Assembly: GCA_025504975.1 (NCBI GenBank) | Contig: JANUWI010000009.1 | Span: forward strand, 992,001-1,056,000 | Direction: 5' to 3' | DNA from: Plenodomus lindquistii | Taxonomy: Eukaryota > Ascomycota > Dothideomycetes > Pleosporales > Leptosphaeriaceae | DNA length: 64,000 nucleotides | Part shown: piece by piece, positions 43,349 to 55,192 of the stretch | Layout: each line of letters opens with the position of its first letter | Position numbering within the stretch: position 1 is the stretch's first letter | The notes under the pieces: generated by a model | Seen by the model: the letters and a program-made list of their open reading frames with translations, nothing else | Told to the model about the DNA's origin: nothing | Database searches by the model: none | Program-made: the position numbers and the translations under genes

Positions 43349-45592
43349 CTACGACATAAACTCCAGAACATCGCACATCTCAGGGCCAGATGTGCATTTA
43401 TGAACCTCGTCATCCTTGACGTCCCGCAATGTATTGACAAGTAGTTGCTCTATCTGCACATCATTAAGTATCTGACATCTTTGCAATTCGAGAAGATCCG
43501 TTAGATGGCAATGGAAGCACATCTTCTTCTCAAGTTCATCAGGCTGTTTCTCGCCGGTGACTTGCCGCGCTACAGTGGTGGTCTTCTCCGGTAATAATAC
43601 CCTTGCGAAGCCACAGATCGCCCATTTGCCTTCATTGTCCATTCGGACTATGAAGGCATTGTTGGAGTCTGTAACGCCGGAGAAGGTACATATCCGATCA
43701 CCAGCGATAACCTCACAAGTACCAGACTCTTCGCTTACGCAGACAAGGCCTGTGATGCCGTCGGTGCCAACGAAACTTGCGTACCGTCCGTAGCGGTGAT
43801 TAGTGTCATGTCGCGTAAGTCTTGGACGTGCAGCCATGTGTAGTCCGCCGGCATGAATCATACTGTTCATCAAAACTGCTCGCAAATTTCTGGTCCCCAC
43901 AATACCCTCGTTCACTGTTTCTGCCGCTGCGGAATCTATGGGCGTTTGTATGAGGCCCTGGATCACCAACTCTGTGGATTCAGCAATGACACCACGTCGC
44001 ATCGTTTCTGCTCGACCCAAGTAAGGAGCACCTGGGACATGTGGTTCGGCGAAACTCAAAACTGTCGATGTTTCAGGACGTCCAACAAGTTCCCCGAGAT
44101 CGAGGATGTCTTGGTCTGTCAGCGTCCTGGGATGCATGGAAGGACGAGTCCAAGTGGTTCTCCATGTGCCCTCCGCAAAAGCTTCTGCTTCCTCAACGAA
44201 CTGGCCTATATCGACGATTGTGCTCAGAAAGGATACTGAGGCAACCATGAAGTCTGAAGCTGCGAGAACGTACATGTGCGGTTGCACGCTTAGTGACTTT
44301 TGCAGCAGATGTCTTGCGAGCTCCATACGTGTGACTCCAAGGGTACACCTGAGCATGCTGAGGAATTTGTAGTTGTCTTCTCCAGCTCTACGAGTAGCGT
44401 TATGGCACTGATTCTCAAGGACATCGACAAGAAGCGCGACGGGTGGCTTTGTGTAGTCGGGACGTATCGGCTGTCCACGGCCTTTGGACGCAATACCAAG
44501 AAAACCATATATTTTATCGAAGGGCTCGGAGCTTTTGGAATTGTCGAAAGACTCGAGGAGGTCGCGGAGCCGGAAGGTAGCTTTGAGTGTCTTGCTGTTC
44601 CGTCGACCCATGATTTCGCGCTTGTATATACGAGACTGTCGAAAAGCCTTCCGTTTCTGGAAGAGCGTATAACCTTGGGTGTTGATGATCCTTCCTGAGA
44701 TAGTCGAGAGAGTCTTTTGTTGTTGTTCGATTTCCCGTTGCCAGATCTTCTCCATTGCACCAAAGGTGGCCTCAAACTTGCCGCACCACATGTCTACTGC
44801 CCTCGCCAGCACGACTTCTTGTACTACCCACACACGGGACCAGTATGGCTTGTTGAGCAGGCTCAGTAGCGCTACCAACATCTCGTCGACGTTAAGGAGG
44901 TGCGGGTATCTTGTCAGCAAGAAAGCTAACTCATCGTGTCCTTCTGCTACGCCCAGCCAGACAATGACGGACTCTGCGCTGGTATAAATGTCGCGCATTA
45001 GTGAGACCTGGTGACTTCTCTCAGTCACGTTGCTTTGATTGATAGAAATGGCATCTATCCACAATCGGCGGGGCTGGACTGGGTCCTCCTGGCGATGTTG
45101 TTGTTCAGTTATCCTGGCACGATACTCATGGAGAAAATGCCACAGATTTTCCCCTACTTCCAGCTTCGTACCCTGACATTCAATGTAATTCTTTCCGTCG
45201 CTTTCTTTCCTCACATATGAAGGCGCGATCTCGATCTCCGGCTTCATGTCTTGACCTTCAATGCCGTTCTTGTGGTCGCTCTTGTCCCACATATACGAAA
45301 GTGCGACGTACTCTGGCCGCTTGTCCAAATCGCAAACCACTAGCTTCGCTTTGATTGGTTCGAAGTCGCGTCCTGGGAGTACTTCGAGTAACCTTATGAG
45401 CTTCTTGTCAGGATCCAGTGAGCCGTATTGTAGCGAGGGCATCTCCTCGATTTCGTGCCTGAGACTAGGTACCGGTGCCGAAGTTACGGAGGTAACGCTC
45501 TTGACTCGTGACTTGGAAGGTATGAAAGGACTAATCATAGCTCTTCTGAATGATGCATTGAAGCTGTGCTTCGAAGCATCTGTTGTAGCCAT
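43349..45592 (-). CDS. HET-domain (heterokaryon incompatibility) protein
   Basis: An intronless frame of 747 residues from ATG 45592 (MATTDASKHSF); the open frame extends four codons further but only to a TTG. The HET domain shows motif 1 as YVALSYMWDKSD, motif 2 as RRLWIDAISINQSNVTERSH with VSLMRDIYTSAESVIVWLGV, and motif 3 as LNKPYWSRVWVVQEV. The long C-terminal part contains the usual fungal HET-6-like tail (KAVDSRY-like region replaced here by FDKIYGFLGIASKGRGQPIR). HET proteins trigger cell death after fusion of genetically different hyphae. Most paralogues are uncharacterised and evolve fast. A 26-codon segment inside motif 1 is tandemly duplicated (45143-45298). The gene is intact; its allorecognition role is inferred from family only. 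Confidence 0.9.
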   Translation of the reverse strand: MATTDASKHSFNASFRRAMISPFIPSKSRVKSVTSVTSAPVPSLRHEIEEMPSLQYGSLDPDKKLIRLLEVLPGRDFEPIKAKLVVCDLDKRPEYVALSYMWDKSDHKNGIEGQDMKPEIEIAPSYVRKESDGKNYIECQGTKLEVGENLWHFLHEYRARITEQQHRQEDPVQPRRLWIDAISINQSNVTERSHQVSLMRDIYTSAESVIVWLGVAEGHDELAFLLTRYPHLLNVDEMLVALLSLLNKPYWSRVWVVQEVVLARAVDMWCGKFEATFGAMEKIWQREIEQQQKTLSTISGRIINTQGYTLFQKRKAFRQSRIYKREIMGRRNSKTLKATFRLRDLLESFDNSKSSEPFDKIYGFLGIASKGRGQPIRPDYTKPPVALLVDVLENQCHNATRRAGEDNYKFLSMLRCTLGVTRMELARHLLQKSLSVQPHMYVLAASDFMVASVSFLSTIVDIGQFVEEAEAFAEGTWRTTWTRPSMHPRTLTDQDILDLGELVGRPETSTVLSFAEPHVPGAPYLGRAETMRRGVIAESTELVIQGLIQTPIDSAAAETVNEGIVGTRNLRAVLMNSMIHAGGLHMAARPRLTRHDTNHRYGRYASFVGTDGITGLVCVSEESGTCEVIAGDRICTFSGVTDSNNAFIVRMDNEGKWAICGFARVLLPEKTTTVARQVTGEKQPDELEKKMCFHCHLTDLLELQRCQILNDVQIEQLLVNTLRDVKDDEVHKCTSGPEMCDVLEFMS

Positions 45593-45991
45593 GGCTAGTA
45601 GCAATCGAGTAGACTGGCAGTCAAATGAATAGGACAGATGGCGTAGATTGATTCAAGGCCGAGAGTTATCATTGCCTGGCAATGCAGGAGTCCTAAGCCG
45701 CCGTAGGTGAAGCGCACCGCGCGAGATGCGGCGCTGAGGTGCTCTTTAGATTCTCCGGTGAACGCGAACATCTGTTCGAAAGCACAAGACATCTGCGATT
45801 CAGCGATACTTTAGACAATAAGGCCACAAGGCTGGCAGATCTGACGACATCTTATCGTTAAGCAGGTGCTTGCCTGAAAATGTGACTAAGCCTCGGTCGA
45901 AACATGCGCTAACCACGTGCACTTCCCTCACGCTCAGCACCCAGCAAGGGATGCGACATCTGCTGCTAGTGAACAGATATGGCGATCCCCT
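45593..45991. other. Spacer upstream of the HET gene
   Basis: Presumed HET promoter. No gene recognised. Confidence 0.5.
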
Positions 45992-46362
45992 TCACTCAAT
46001 AGAACGATCCTGCGACAAATTTGCTGGCATCGTTGATGATGGCGCCCCACTTTGATGGTTGCTCTGTGAGACCAGCTGCTGGTCGATTTGACATACGGTC
46101 GATATCTTCTATACCTGTCACTTGTCGCTCCAAACAATCAATGTAAGACAAGAATTCGATCAGACTGTTGAAATAACGACTAGCCTACTGTCACAGAAGC
46201 CTTGGTGATTTGCTGCCCGCTCATCCGGACATCGAACTTAGTAGCAACTGGCGGTTCAAGATCCAACGTTCTACCTTTGGCGTCTAAAACATAGAAAATT
46301 GGTCTCTCGCTGATTTTGACGATTGTCATAAGATGGATTGGAACGTCCGACTTGTCCACCAT
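45992..46362 (-). CDS. Possible small two-exon gene next to the HET gene, unknown function
   Basis: Tentative. An ATG at 46362 opens a 58-codon exon (46362-46189) of protein-like composition (MTIVKISERPIFYVLDAKGR, then VRMSGQQITKASVT) that runs into a GTAGGC donor. Using the TATAG acceptor at 46109, exon 2 (46108-45992) reads KISTVCQIDQQLVSQSNHQS and ends after 38 codons, for 96 residues in all. A different frame over the same downstream DNA (RMSNRPAAGLTEQPSKWGAI) also looks coding, but no phase-matched splice reaches it. So exon 2 is uncertain and this could be a remnant. No signal peptide and no known domain. It has the same orientation as the HET gene and the GMC oxidoreductase. Confidence 0.3.
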
Positions 46363-46990
46363 GTCACATCACCGGTGTACTCTTTTGTTGTCATTTGGCA
46401 TGGAAGCACGCCTCGAAGAGCGATTGATCTGTACCCTCTGTTTAAAGCATCTCGATACGGACCAAGCAAGCACACTCTCTCCAACCATTTAACGAAGAGG
46501 TGAACTTTTGAAGTCGTGAGCTGTTTGCGAGACGTGAACGGGCCTAATATAAATTGATGTCACGACCCTCGCAGTGTCTCCAACTTGCGATACACCGTTT
46601 GGGCTACGTACATTACAGGGTGCGACTGTATATTCGACCAGAAGCTTTGGTGGCAATGCGTGACGAACAACAGCCAGATAAGACTTTATGGGGTGGAACA
46701 ACAGATTTCAGCTACGAGTGAGCATCGGACACCAGGGAAGGATCCGGGGGTGACGATAATTGTGCACGGCGTCTCGCACGTGACAAGTCTTCTGGTGACC
46801 ACATCGGATGCCTACGTGTGAAGCATTCAATAATGGCGCTCATACATATTGTAAGATGGGCTAAGCATACATAGCGCTTGACCTAAGCTGGGACCGTTGT
46901 GGCAGCAACATTATCGCAGTATTGGCAAACGATGCATTATGTGAAGTTGAATTGAGACTAGGTGGAGTCTTATGATATCGTAGCTATCGC
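46363..46990. other. Intergenic 3' of the GMC oxidoreductase gene
   Basis: No supportable gene or repeat. Confidence 0.5.
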
Positions 46991-49015
46991 TCAGTACTGT
47001 TTTTTGAGAGGCCACACGCGAGGAAGCCTTGATTGTATGTTCCAAGTACTTCGCGCTTTGATGAGATCCGCCGCCTTTTCCGCAACCGCATACATGGTTG
47101 ACTGGAGGTGAGTCGCTGGTATCAAGGGAATGATGCTGCCATCAACAATACTGAGGCTTTTCACTCCATATACAGTAAGATCACTACCCACGCAGCCGCC
47201 TAAATACTCGGGCATCATTGCACAGCTTCCAGACATGTGCGCGAAAGATGCTTGGAGCGAGTTTTGTTGAATCAAATCGTTGATGATTTCATCATCAGTT
47301 TGAGCTTGTGCGCCTGGACATAACTCTACAGGCGAGAATTTTGACAACTCTGGTCTTGCCCAGAGTCGTCTGATCCACCTGATCATCTCAGCGAGAATCT
47401 GCCGATCCACGGGGTTCTGAAATGTGTTCCACTGCACAATCGGGTTGCCATACTTGTTGCTGGGATCCAGGGTCACGGTACCACGGGAGAGTGGACGTTG
47501 CAGGGCGCCAATGGCGAGTCCGAATGCTATCATAGGAAATTCCGCGACTGCAGCATCCTTGCTAGCATGGAGATTCGCAATGATGTCACGTTGCTTCGTG
47601 AAGCCTCTGAGCAGAGCTGAGTCGTCGTAGATAGCTGGCAGATAGTCTCGTGACCGTTGTGACTTGACCGTCTGAATGATCTCATTCCATTTACTCGAAA
47701 TAGTCTGTAGGTCCAAGAATGCGAGGCTATTACCATGGGCTTGGGTAATTGGCCCAGTGCGGTCGCTTTCATACTGAGCCCAGGCCGAAGCGTTGAAGGC
47801 GGGATCCAGTCCGCTGAGAGGATTTGGTGTCGTAAGATTCTTCAGATCGAAGTACATGTTCGCATTGGGATGATCCTGCATATTCGCGCCCACTGCTGCC
47901 ATCTCTTTCTTAATCTTGACTCCGGCGGCCAAAAGAACGTTTTTGGGACCAATACCGCTCAATTGAAGTAGCTGCGGGGTGAAGATGGAGCCTGCGGCTA
48001 GGATGACCTCGCGTCTTGCGAAGACCTGCCCGACAGATCCATCAGCGCGAGACTTGTATTGAACACCCTTGGCGGTATATCCTGACAGGAGGCCTTGGCT
48101 AAAAAGGATTTCATTGACCGTTTTGCCGGTGACAAGAAAATAATTGCTCCGACTCTTCACAGGATCGTAGTAGGCATTACGAGCGTGGGATCGAGTCTGT
48201 GTCTTAGGCTGCAAAGCGGTGGGTATCCAGTGGGCGCCTGTGGCGGTGCCCGAAGCATGCTCCTTGGGCAAGAAGACACCCTCAGCTTTGTAAGATGCCC
48301 AAATGTCCTTTGTATCTGGATACTCAAAGTTTGGAAACGAGGCTTGAACAGGGCCGTTGGTGCCGTAGTATGATGCATCATACGTGATGCCGAAATTTTC
48401 GACTTGTGACGCCGTTGGCGGTGTGAAGGTCGTGGACTTCTTGAAGTAGTAAAGCAGACTGTTCCAGCCCCATCCGCTGTTGCCGAGTTGCTCCCAGGCA
48501 TCGTAGTCGGCTTTGCTTGCGCGGTCAAAGGCCATGCCATTCACTACGCTACCACCACCAACCACATTTCCGACCCAGACGGGATGCGAACCGCCCGTGT
48601 TAGCATCATTTGCCGATTGTATGTCATACATCAAGCCTGTGTTGAGACTGTTCGCAAAAGCAGGTACTTGTGTCGTCACATCGTCGACTTTGTACCCATT
48701 CTCAATCACAAGCACAGTGCCTGTACCAACTGTTAGCAGGAAAAAGCTATTCATGACACCACACATACGGCCAGGATCCTCGCTTAATCTGTTGGCTACT
48801 GTCAGGCCGGTCAAGCCGCCCCCAACGATGACCTAGATGGTGGACGCATCGTCAGTGTGAATTCAACCTGATTTGCGCACAATGACCCTACGCACATAGT
48901 CGAACGTCTTCCCATTGATCTCAGGCTCACCAGCACTGCTTGGCGATGAGTATGACGGCAGGTTCCAAGGCACGAATGGTGAGTAGAAGAAGAGGTTCTT
49001 GATTACATTAAACAT
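46991..49015 (-). CDS. GMC oxidoreductase (aryl-alcohol/glucose oxidase-like flavoenzyme)
   Basis: Three exons on the minus strand: 49015-48896, 48832-48769 and 48720-46991, with introns of 63 and 48 nt; 637 residues. The second intron is stop-free and a multiple of three. Removing it restores EDPGRTVLVIENG, the second strand of the ADP-binding fold. The FAD Rossmann motif is DYVIVGGGLTGLTVANRLSE, followed by GGGSVVNGMAFDRASKADYD (GMC signature 1) and GSIFTPQLLQLSGIG (signature 2). The C-terminus has the catalytic-His region FAHMSGSCAMMPEYLGG and PATHLQSTMYAVAEKAADLI. Such enzymes oxidise alcohols or sugars and make H2O2. The N-terminus (MFNVIKNLFFYSPFVPW) is weakly hydrophobic and not a clear signal peptide, so secretion is uncertain. 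Substrate unknown. Confidence 0.9.
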
Positions 49016-51074
49016 GTTCGAGGTAAAGAGGGGACATCAATAGAACGACGAATGGACATTCGACAAGGACAGGGTAGAACGTTTGTATGAAGACGAAGAC
49101 TAAGGTTCTGGAAAGCCTAGAGCGGGAAAAGGCACGGCCAATAGCTTTGAGTCGGTCACACCCCTGGCTTCAATGGCAGCTCGAATGCTCGCCATGCCTT
49201 TGCGCAAGCGTTGCCTACCAAAAACGGCGCTCCATCGTGGAGCCGGTAAGCAGCTTTCGCTCAGACGATTTGATCAACCCACCTCTGAGTCCTTGCTCAG
49301 CGCTCAACTTAAACACAAGACCAATGTCGTATTCGCGACCGACTTCCATTGTGAATCGGATGAGCGTTGTAGAGCTCAACAGCTGCCCGGCATGTGAATT
49401 AGCGGTCGCAGGGGGAAAATGGTGGCGGTGTCTGGCCCCGCACAACATCCGATGACATGCATCGCGGGAAGCTACCCGAAGCCAGCATACGTCGCAGCGG
49501 ATTTTGGCCAATGAGCAATCTCGATCGCGCGGCGGACCGAAGTATTCTATGTTATCGAAGCGAGTCATTAGTCAGGACTCAATTTACCCCTGTTGGCTCT
49601 GAGCAGTTAATACGGTAGAGCGATTCGTTCATTCAGACTCCACCAGGCTCCGTGCAGCCAGCCCGAACACCAGGAACACAAGATCTGCGCGTTTCGAGTG
49701 GATGATCGACAATGAACCCTGCGTCAATCAACTAGGATGAGCGCAGCACTTTTCTCGTACCTCTGGCTGCCACTGTGTCATGTCTAGCAAGCGCAATGCT
49801 AGTATCTTAAATGTGGCCTGGTCCCACGCTCACGATGGCCTCGTCACGAAGTCTGCAACTGAATCAATTTCATATGCAGAAAAGTTGACACTATCAGCGG
49901 TCTATATGTGGCGCTATAAGACTCCTCGGCGAACTCTCTCATTTGGTCTAGATTCTTTCTCATTTACACAGCGACTTGGTTTAACAGCGGCTGTCAGCAG
50001 ATTTAGACTTTACACCTTCAGCTTCTCGCTCCTTGTCCATTCTGACCAGAGGCGTATCGCTAAGATAGACTTTGACCTATCTATCGCCATGCCTTGCAAC
50101 AGGCTTTCAACTGGCCGGCCACATCGTAGACATTCAGGCCGGGGATCCCCTCTGCTACTGTATGCACGCGCAAGAAAAACACACATTGTGCAGATCATGC
50201 CCATGAACCAGCGTTCAGGCTTTGGTGGTATGATGTGCGAATGTTATCAGCCAACCGCCGTGGCAGCGCCCAGAGGAGCAGCAAGTTGAGCATCTGGATC
50301 TCCGCCAAAGCCCCACCATACATTTCTCCAAACTATCGGGGACGAGTCTTACGCTCGGCATTCAATCCGGGTAATTGGATTTGACTCCTTGAAGCGGTTG
50401 GGAAGGGAGCAGCTAAACTCTACAGTTAGCAGCACTTGGCAGAAAGCGCAATACACCCTAATACCCATAGTAAGCAATGCTTCATCACATTGTCGAATCG
50501 ATCCGTGGTTCAAAGCTGTTCTGGAACACCTCTTCGAGCTCTCTGGAAATGGTGGCTATAACTAAGGGAGCTTCTTCCGGGGTTGCCTAGGTGTTTGTGA
50601 TGAATTTTGAACCAAGTTTCGCAGACCCATGAACACCGCTAGGCCCCGAGGAGTCTTTGCCCCCCGCCGCACACCGCATTTGGTCCGGGGGTTGACGATC
50701 CTTGAAAATACTCAGGTCAGAAACGATTGCGTCTTGACTCGTGTCCTGACTACTAGGCTACGTGGGTGCGCGTGACGCGCAGTCATGGTTAAGCATCGCG
50801 TCCGCCTCAGCGCCTCCTGCATGCCGGATTTTTACTTTCCACGATGGCTTGTTTGACATCGGTGGCCCCTTCTTTGGGCCTGGTTTAGTTGCCAGGCAAT
50901 GCAAAGTATAATACCTCTCGAGTCTTGATAAGCAGTCGTTTTTGTAGCTAATTTCGCCTAAGCCACGGTGCCGTCGTGTCTCTGAAGACCAGCTCGACAC
51001 TACCTTGTGTGGCTGAGTCTCTGTATTTTCTCTCTGTTACTTCCAAAACCTGTCAAGACGCGCTTTGAAGCATT
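49016..51074. other. 2-kb divergent spacer between the GMC and SAT4-type genes
   Basis: No confident gene. A 169-codon plus-strand ORF at 49780-50289 has balanced composition (RISxx-free, e.g. SFTQRLGLTAAVSRFRLYTF) but no motif, and is listed as a candidate only among findings. The region after about 50990 is the presumed promoter of the SAT4-type gene. Confidence 0.45.
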
Positions 51075-52294
51075 ATGACAGCTCCCGCACCTCCACAGGG
51101 ACTGCCGCTGGACGATCGCTCTGATGCACTCAGGATTCCAATCGTTACTCTGATCGTATTCAGCTCGATCTTCGTTTTCTTGCGCCTGGGAATCAGTCTA
51201 AAGAACAGGAACTTCTTCTTACTTACGGATCACCTGTTATGGACTGGCTATGTCAGTGCACTGATTATTGTGATCATGGACATTCATCTGACGATTTTAC
51301 AGCTTCTGGCCATAATAGGAGCAGTCTACAGCTACAAATCAGCTGCAGTAGGAGGGGGTAAGCACGTATGGGATCCAATAATGACGCCCGCAAACCTCGA
51401 AAAATACCTTCACTACATCTGGATCGGCCAACTGCTCAATCTGTATGGCATGGCCTTGATAAAACTCAGTGTCTGCGCATACATTTTCATGCTAGACTTC
51501 TCGAAAGCGTTCCGTGTTACTATCTGGATATCTGTCGTCATCCACTTAGGCATAAACTTTGTCTTCCCCAGTGTTATCTTGTTTGGCGAATGCGACCCGA
51601 TTTCGAAACACTGGGATGTTGCTGGAACACAACCTGGGAGCTGCTGGTCAGCTACACCGCGAGTTATCTCAGGATATTCCGGGGCAGCATGCAACATTTT
51701 GACAGATCTGTTGTATACCACGGCTCCCCTCATCTATATTTCACGGGTGCAACTGCCCAAACATACAATATGGGGCGTTCGAGCAGTGTTCTTGCTGGGC
51801 TTAATGTAAGTCTGTCATTCTTCATGTCCATGGTTGAATTATTGCTGATTTGGACAAGTACAACGACGATCTCGGCCTTGAAGCTATATGAGATGAAATC
51901 TCTCAATGAATCCTCCGACCCAACATACAGCTCAGTTAACCTCAGCATCTTTGCAGTAGCTGAAGTTTTTGTTGGTGCTTTCACAGCGTCTCTTCCACCT
52001 CTGCGAAAAACCTTCGAAACCTTACTTCTTAAGATCCTTCCGGCCACTATTATGGGCTCCTCGAGAAATACAAGGAACAGCTATATGATGCAAGGTGCTG
52101 GGACCCAACAGAGTGCGAAGCTCACGATGCCAAAGACCGACAACGACAACGACAGCGAGTTAGGTATTCTTCCAGAAAACCAAGGGAGCATAGACAAAGA
52201 ACAAAATCATGCGATTGTCAAGACGACATTCGTCAGTGTGACTGCCGACGACAAAAGTTCGATATCGCGAAATCGTCCGCATGATTGGGCGTAA
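51075..52294 (+). CDS. SAT4/rhodopsin-type fungal integral membrane protein
   Basis: Exons 51075-51251, 51303-51805 and 51859-52294 give 371 residues. The first intron (51 nt, stop-free) is inferred because its removal gives a normal second helix ending in GGGKH. Retained, the protein would have 388 residues. The second intron (53 nt) is needed to pass a stop at 51808. About seven hydrophobic helices are visible, e.g. IPIVTLIVFSSIFVFLRLGI, LYGMALIKLSVCAYIFMLDF and IWISVVIHLGINFVFPSVIL. The family features DPISKHWDVAGTQPGSCW and a late VNLSIFAVAEVFVGAFTASL followed by PPLR are present. The tail is cytoplasmic and hydrophilic. Related fungal proteins include plant-pathogen receptors of the Pth11-like group and many of unknown role. 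Signalling is a guess here. No CFEM domain is seen. Confidence 0.82.
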
Positions 52295-52542
52295 CGCCAG
52301 GATGCGGTTATCGATCGCTCAAGTAGAAATTACATTATTGTCATGTCCTTCTAGTGTCACTAGTAATGCAAAGTTGGAATTTGCGTAATGACAAAAAGTA
52401 GTTGTGTCCATATTGCTCTCCATACCAAAGGTAAGGCTTCACAAGTTTGCCTAACCGAGGTTCTTTTCGCAAGCGCAGTGACCAGTCCAAGATCGGGCAC
52501 TCATCATCTCCTTCGCATCTCCTTGCCATTACGCCAAGTATT

Positions 52543-54393
52543 ATGGCTCAACCCTCAAAACCCCTCGTTCGCGATCTTCAGTTCCGTGGCATCGTCGAAG
52601 GCATCACTTACCTCGATGCAAAATCTGACACACTTTGCCACTTCTTCGGCGGCGTACCGTACGCGCTCCCTCCTGTAGGGCCGTTTCGCTTCCAGAAGCC
52701 TAGATCGCTACCGCCATGCTACCGCTATGGTACTAAGGCAAATCCCGGGCATTTCACAGGCGGTTGTGGACTTTGCCCACAGCCCGGTGAGCGGGACCGC
52801 GACGGCAAGCTCAACGTCGCCACGTGGGATGAGGATTGCTTGCAGTGTAACATCTGGATTCCACGTGGAGACCCACCTGCCGAAGGTACAGTACGAGTCT
52901 ACGACGAACTTGCAAGAAATTCAAATAGATATTGAGCAGCAACTAACGCGACATTAGGTTGGCCGGTTCTGTTCTGGATTCGTAAGTATCTTCTATCGTT
53001 TAGCACGTGGCACCGCTGTTTCACTAGTGTTGGTGCTGCTCGACCGGCTACTCCTCGTGATATCCTTACCAGTATACGCGAACATGCGAAGTATAAACTC
53101 TGGATCATTCATGGACTGACCCAACTTTACGTCACAGATGGCGGTTTCCTGCAGTGGGGTAGCCCAAATCGCATCGATTGCCGTGCGCTGTTAAGCGAAT
53201 CATCAGTCAAGTGCATCATCGTGGCGCCTGCCTATCGACTGAACGTTTTTGGATTCCTTGCTTCGAAAGAGATCCTCGAATCGTGCCCGGATTCTGCGGT
53301 CAACCTCGGCTTCTGGGACCAGCGTATGGCGCTGCAGTGGACGTATGAGAATATCAGCTACTTCGGGGGCAATGCCTCAAACATCACGATTGGTGGATAT
53401 TCTGCAGGCTCACACTCAGTATTTTATCAGTTGGCGTACGATCTAGATGTTCCCGATGACAAGGCTATCATAAAAAGAGCGCTTATGCTATCGAACGGCC
53501 CCGGTATGCAACCTAAGGGTATAGACGAAGCACAAGATCAGGCGAGTCAGCTACTGAAAGCTGTGGATATCCCGGCAGACCTACCAGCTGGGGAGAAGCT
53601 GGCTCGACTTCGTGGCCTACAAATAGAAACACTCGTTGAAGCAACGAACACTATTCACCTGCACCAGTTTCGCGCCGTCACGGACGGTAATTTCGTCCGT
53701 CACGGCCTGCTCAACGAGCTTTCGAATGGCGTATTCGCCCAACGTATGAAGAAGCGTGGAACCAAGCTCATCATCGGTGAGTGTAGCGACGAACATCATG
53801 TTTATGGCACATGGCGGCCGCCACAGTCTGGTCGTGAAAACATGTTAGCACGCCTGCAAGCCGACTACTCGCGTGATGCCAGCAGAGTTCTCATGTCGCA
53901 ATACTTCCCTGGCGGAAAGCTCCCTATCAAGTACAAGAGCTGGCAAGCTGCGTTCGGACACATCTATGCAGACGTACAAGTACATGCTTTGGAGCGTGGT
54001 ATGGTGGCCGCTCTCGTCAGAACTGGTGCTGGCAACCTCATCCACAGGTATCGAGTTGAATGGCGTGCGAAGTGCATCGACCACGACATGCCCCCAAGCT
54101 TCGGCGTCAGTCATGGTTCTGACATGGCAATATGGTTCTTTGGCAATGGACGTGAGCTCGAACAGCATGAGAAACATGTGGTACAGAGGTCATTCCTCGA
54201 ACCATTGAGTCACTTCCTCCGCGACGGTAAAATGGATTGGGGAACCGACCATGCCATGCAACTACGTACGCTGAAGCGTGATGGAAGCTTGGCAATCGAA
54301 GAGGATACATGGTTGGATCAGGGCATGAAATTGTGGAACGCCCTCAAGGAAGTTGGAGCCACAGGCCACCCCACCGAGACCGCAAAACTCTAG
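52543..54393 (+). CDS. Type-B carboxylesterase/lipase
   Basis: Three exons: 52543-52885, 52958-52981 (24 nt) and 53138-54393, with introns of 72 and 156 nt; 540 residues. The N-terminal motif HFFGGVPYALPPVGPFRFQK and EDCLQCNIWIP are typical. The 24-nt exon supplies GWPVLFWI, and its last base joins the next exon to give the oxyanion-hole HGG (IHGGFLQWG). The nucleophile is in GGYSAGSHS, and the catalytic His is in FGVSHGSDMAIWF. The acid is probably in KLIIGECSDEHHVYG. These enzymes hydrolyse carboxylic esters. There is no signal peptide (MAQPSKPLVRDLQF), so it is probably intracellular. A short overlapping upstream ORF begins at 52388 in another frame and could dampen translation if it lies in the leader. 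Substrate unknown. Confidence 0.88.
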
Positions 54394-55192
54394 GAGTTCA
54401 TGCTCTTCATCTGGCTTGCCTTATGTCATTAGCTTCGGCCTCATATTGTCCACCATCTTGAAGCTTTTCACGCCATCTGGCCTACTTCTACACACCCTGT
54501 GAACAGCTTTCTTACTCTTCTCCTGTCTATCTCCACTCTCCCGCCAACTCACACTCCAAGGGAAACAGGCTCAACAGAACGACATCGCCTTTCCAAGTCT
54601 CTAAACGATTATCGTGGATCTGCAGTTGTGCGGGCGAAATTCGTTGACTCCGCCAGTATGGATCGGCATGCCAGTCAGCTTGCGAGTGGTTAGATCTCTT
54701 ATTCAGCTGATTCTCGGAGTATTGTAGCATACCGCGAGCAACCTGTTCACGAAACCATTGCTGTCCCGTCCACCTCTTGACCAACTACGAGGCGGCTGAT
54801 TGAGATGGCAGTGTGATGAAGTACAATATCAGTCTGATACTGCTCGACTTATATCTAAACCTTGCACAGTTCTGAGCGCAATTATGCGCAGCCGAAATTC
54901 GACTGCAAGCGAAAAGTAATAATCATAATTAGAGATGAAACTGGACCTCAGAAGAGACGGCTCGATATGTGAAAGCCCTCTCATCGCGTGACCCGGCGTG
55001 GTCGTTCTTTGCATTGTTCGAAGTCTTCCAAACGGCAGCAGCAAGGGAATTTACTCGGTGGAACTCAAATTGGTATCATTCGCTAATAGACAGCATTCGA
55101 GGATAACCATAGCCATGTGAAATAAAGTGCAAGCTTCCATAGTACAACCAACCGACAGCCAGTTTGAACAATATAACGCCCACATCAAACGT
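54394..55192. other. Convergent intergenic
   Basis: 3' flanks of the carboxylesterase (+) and the DUF3602 gene (-). No supportable gene. Confidence 0.55.
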
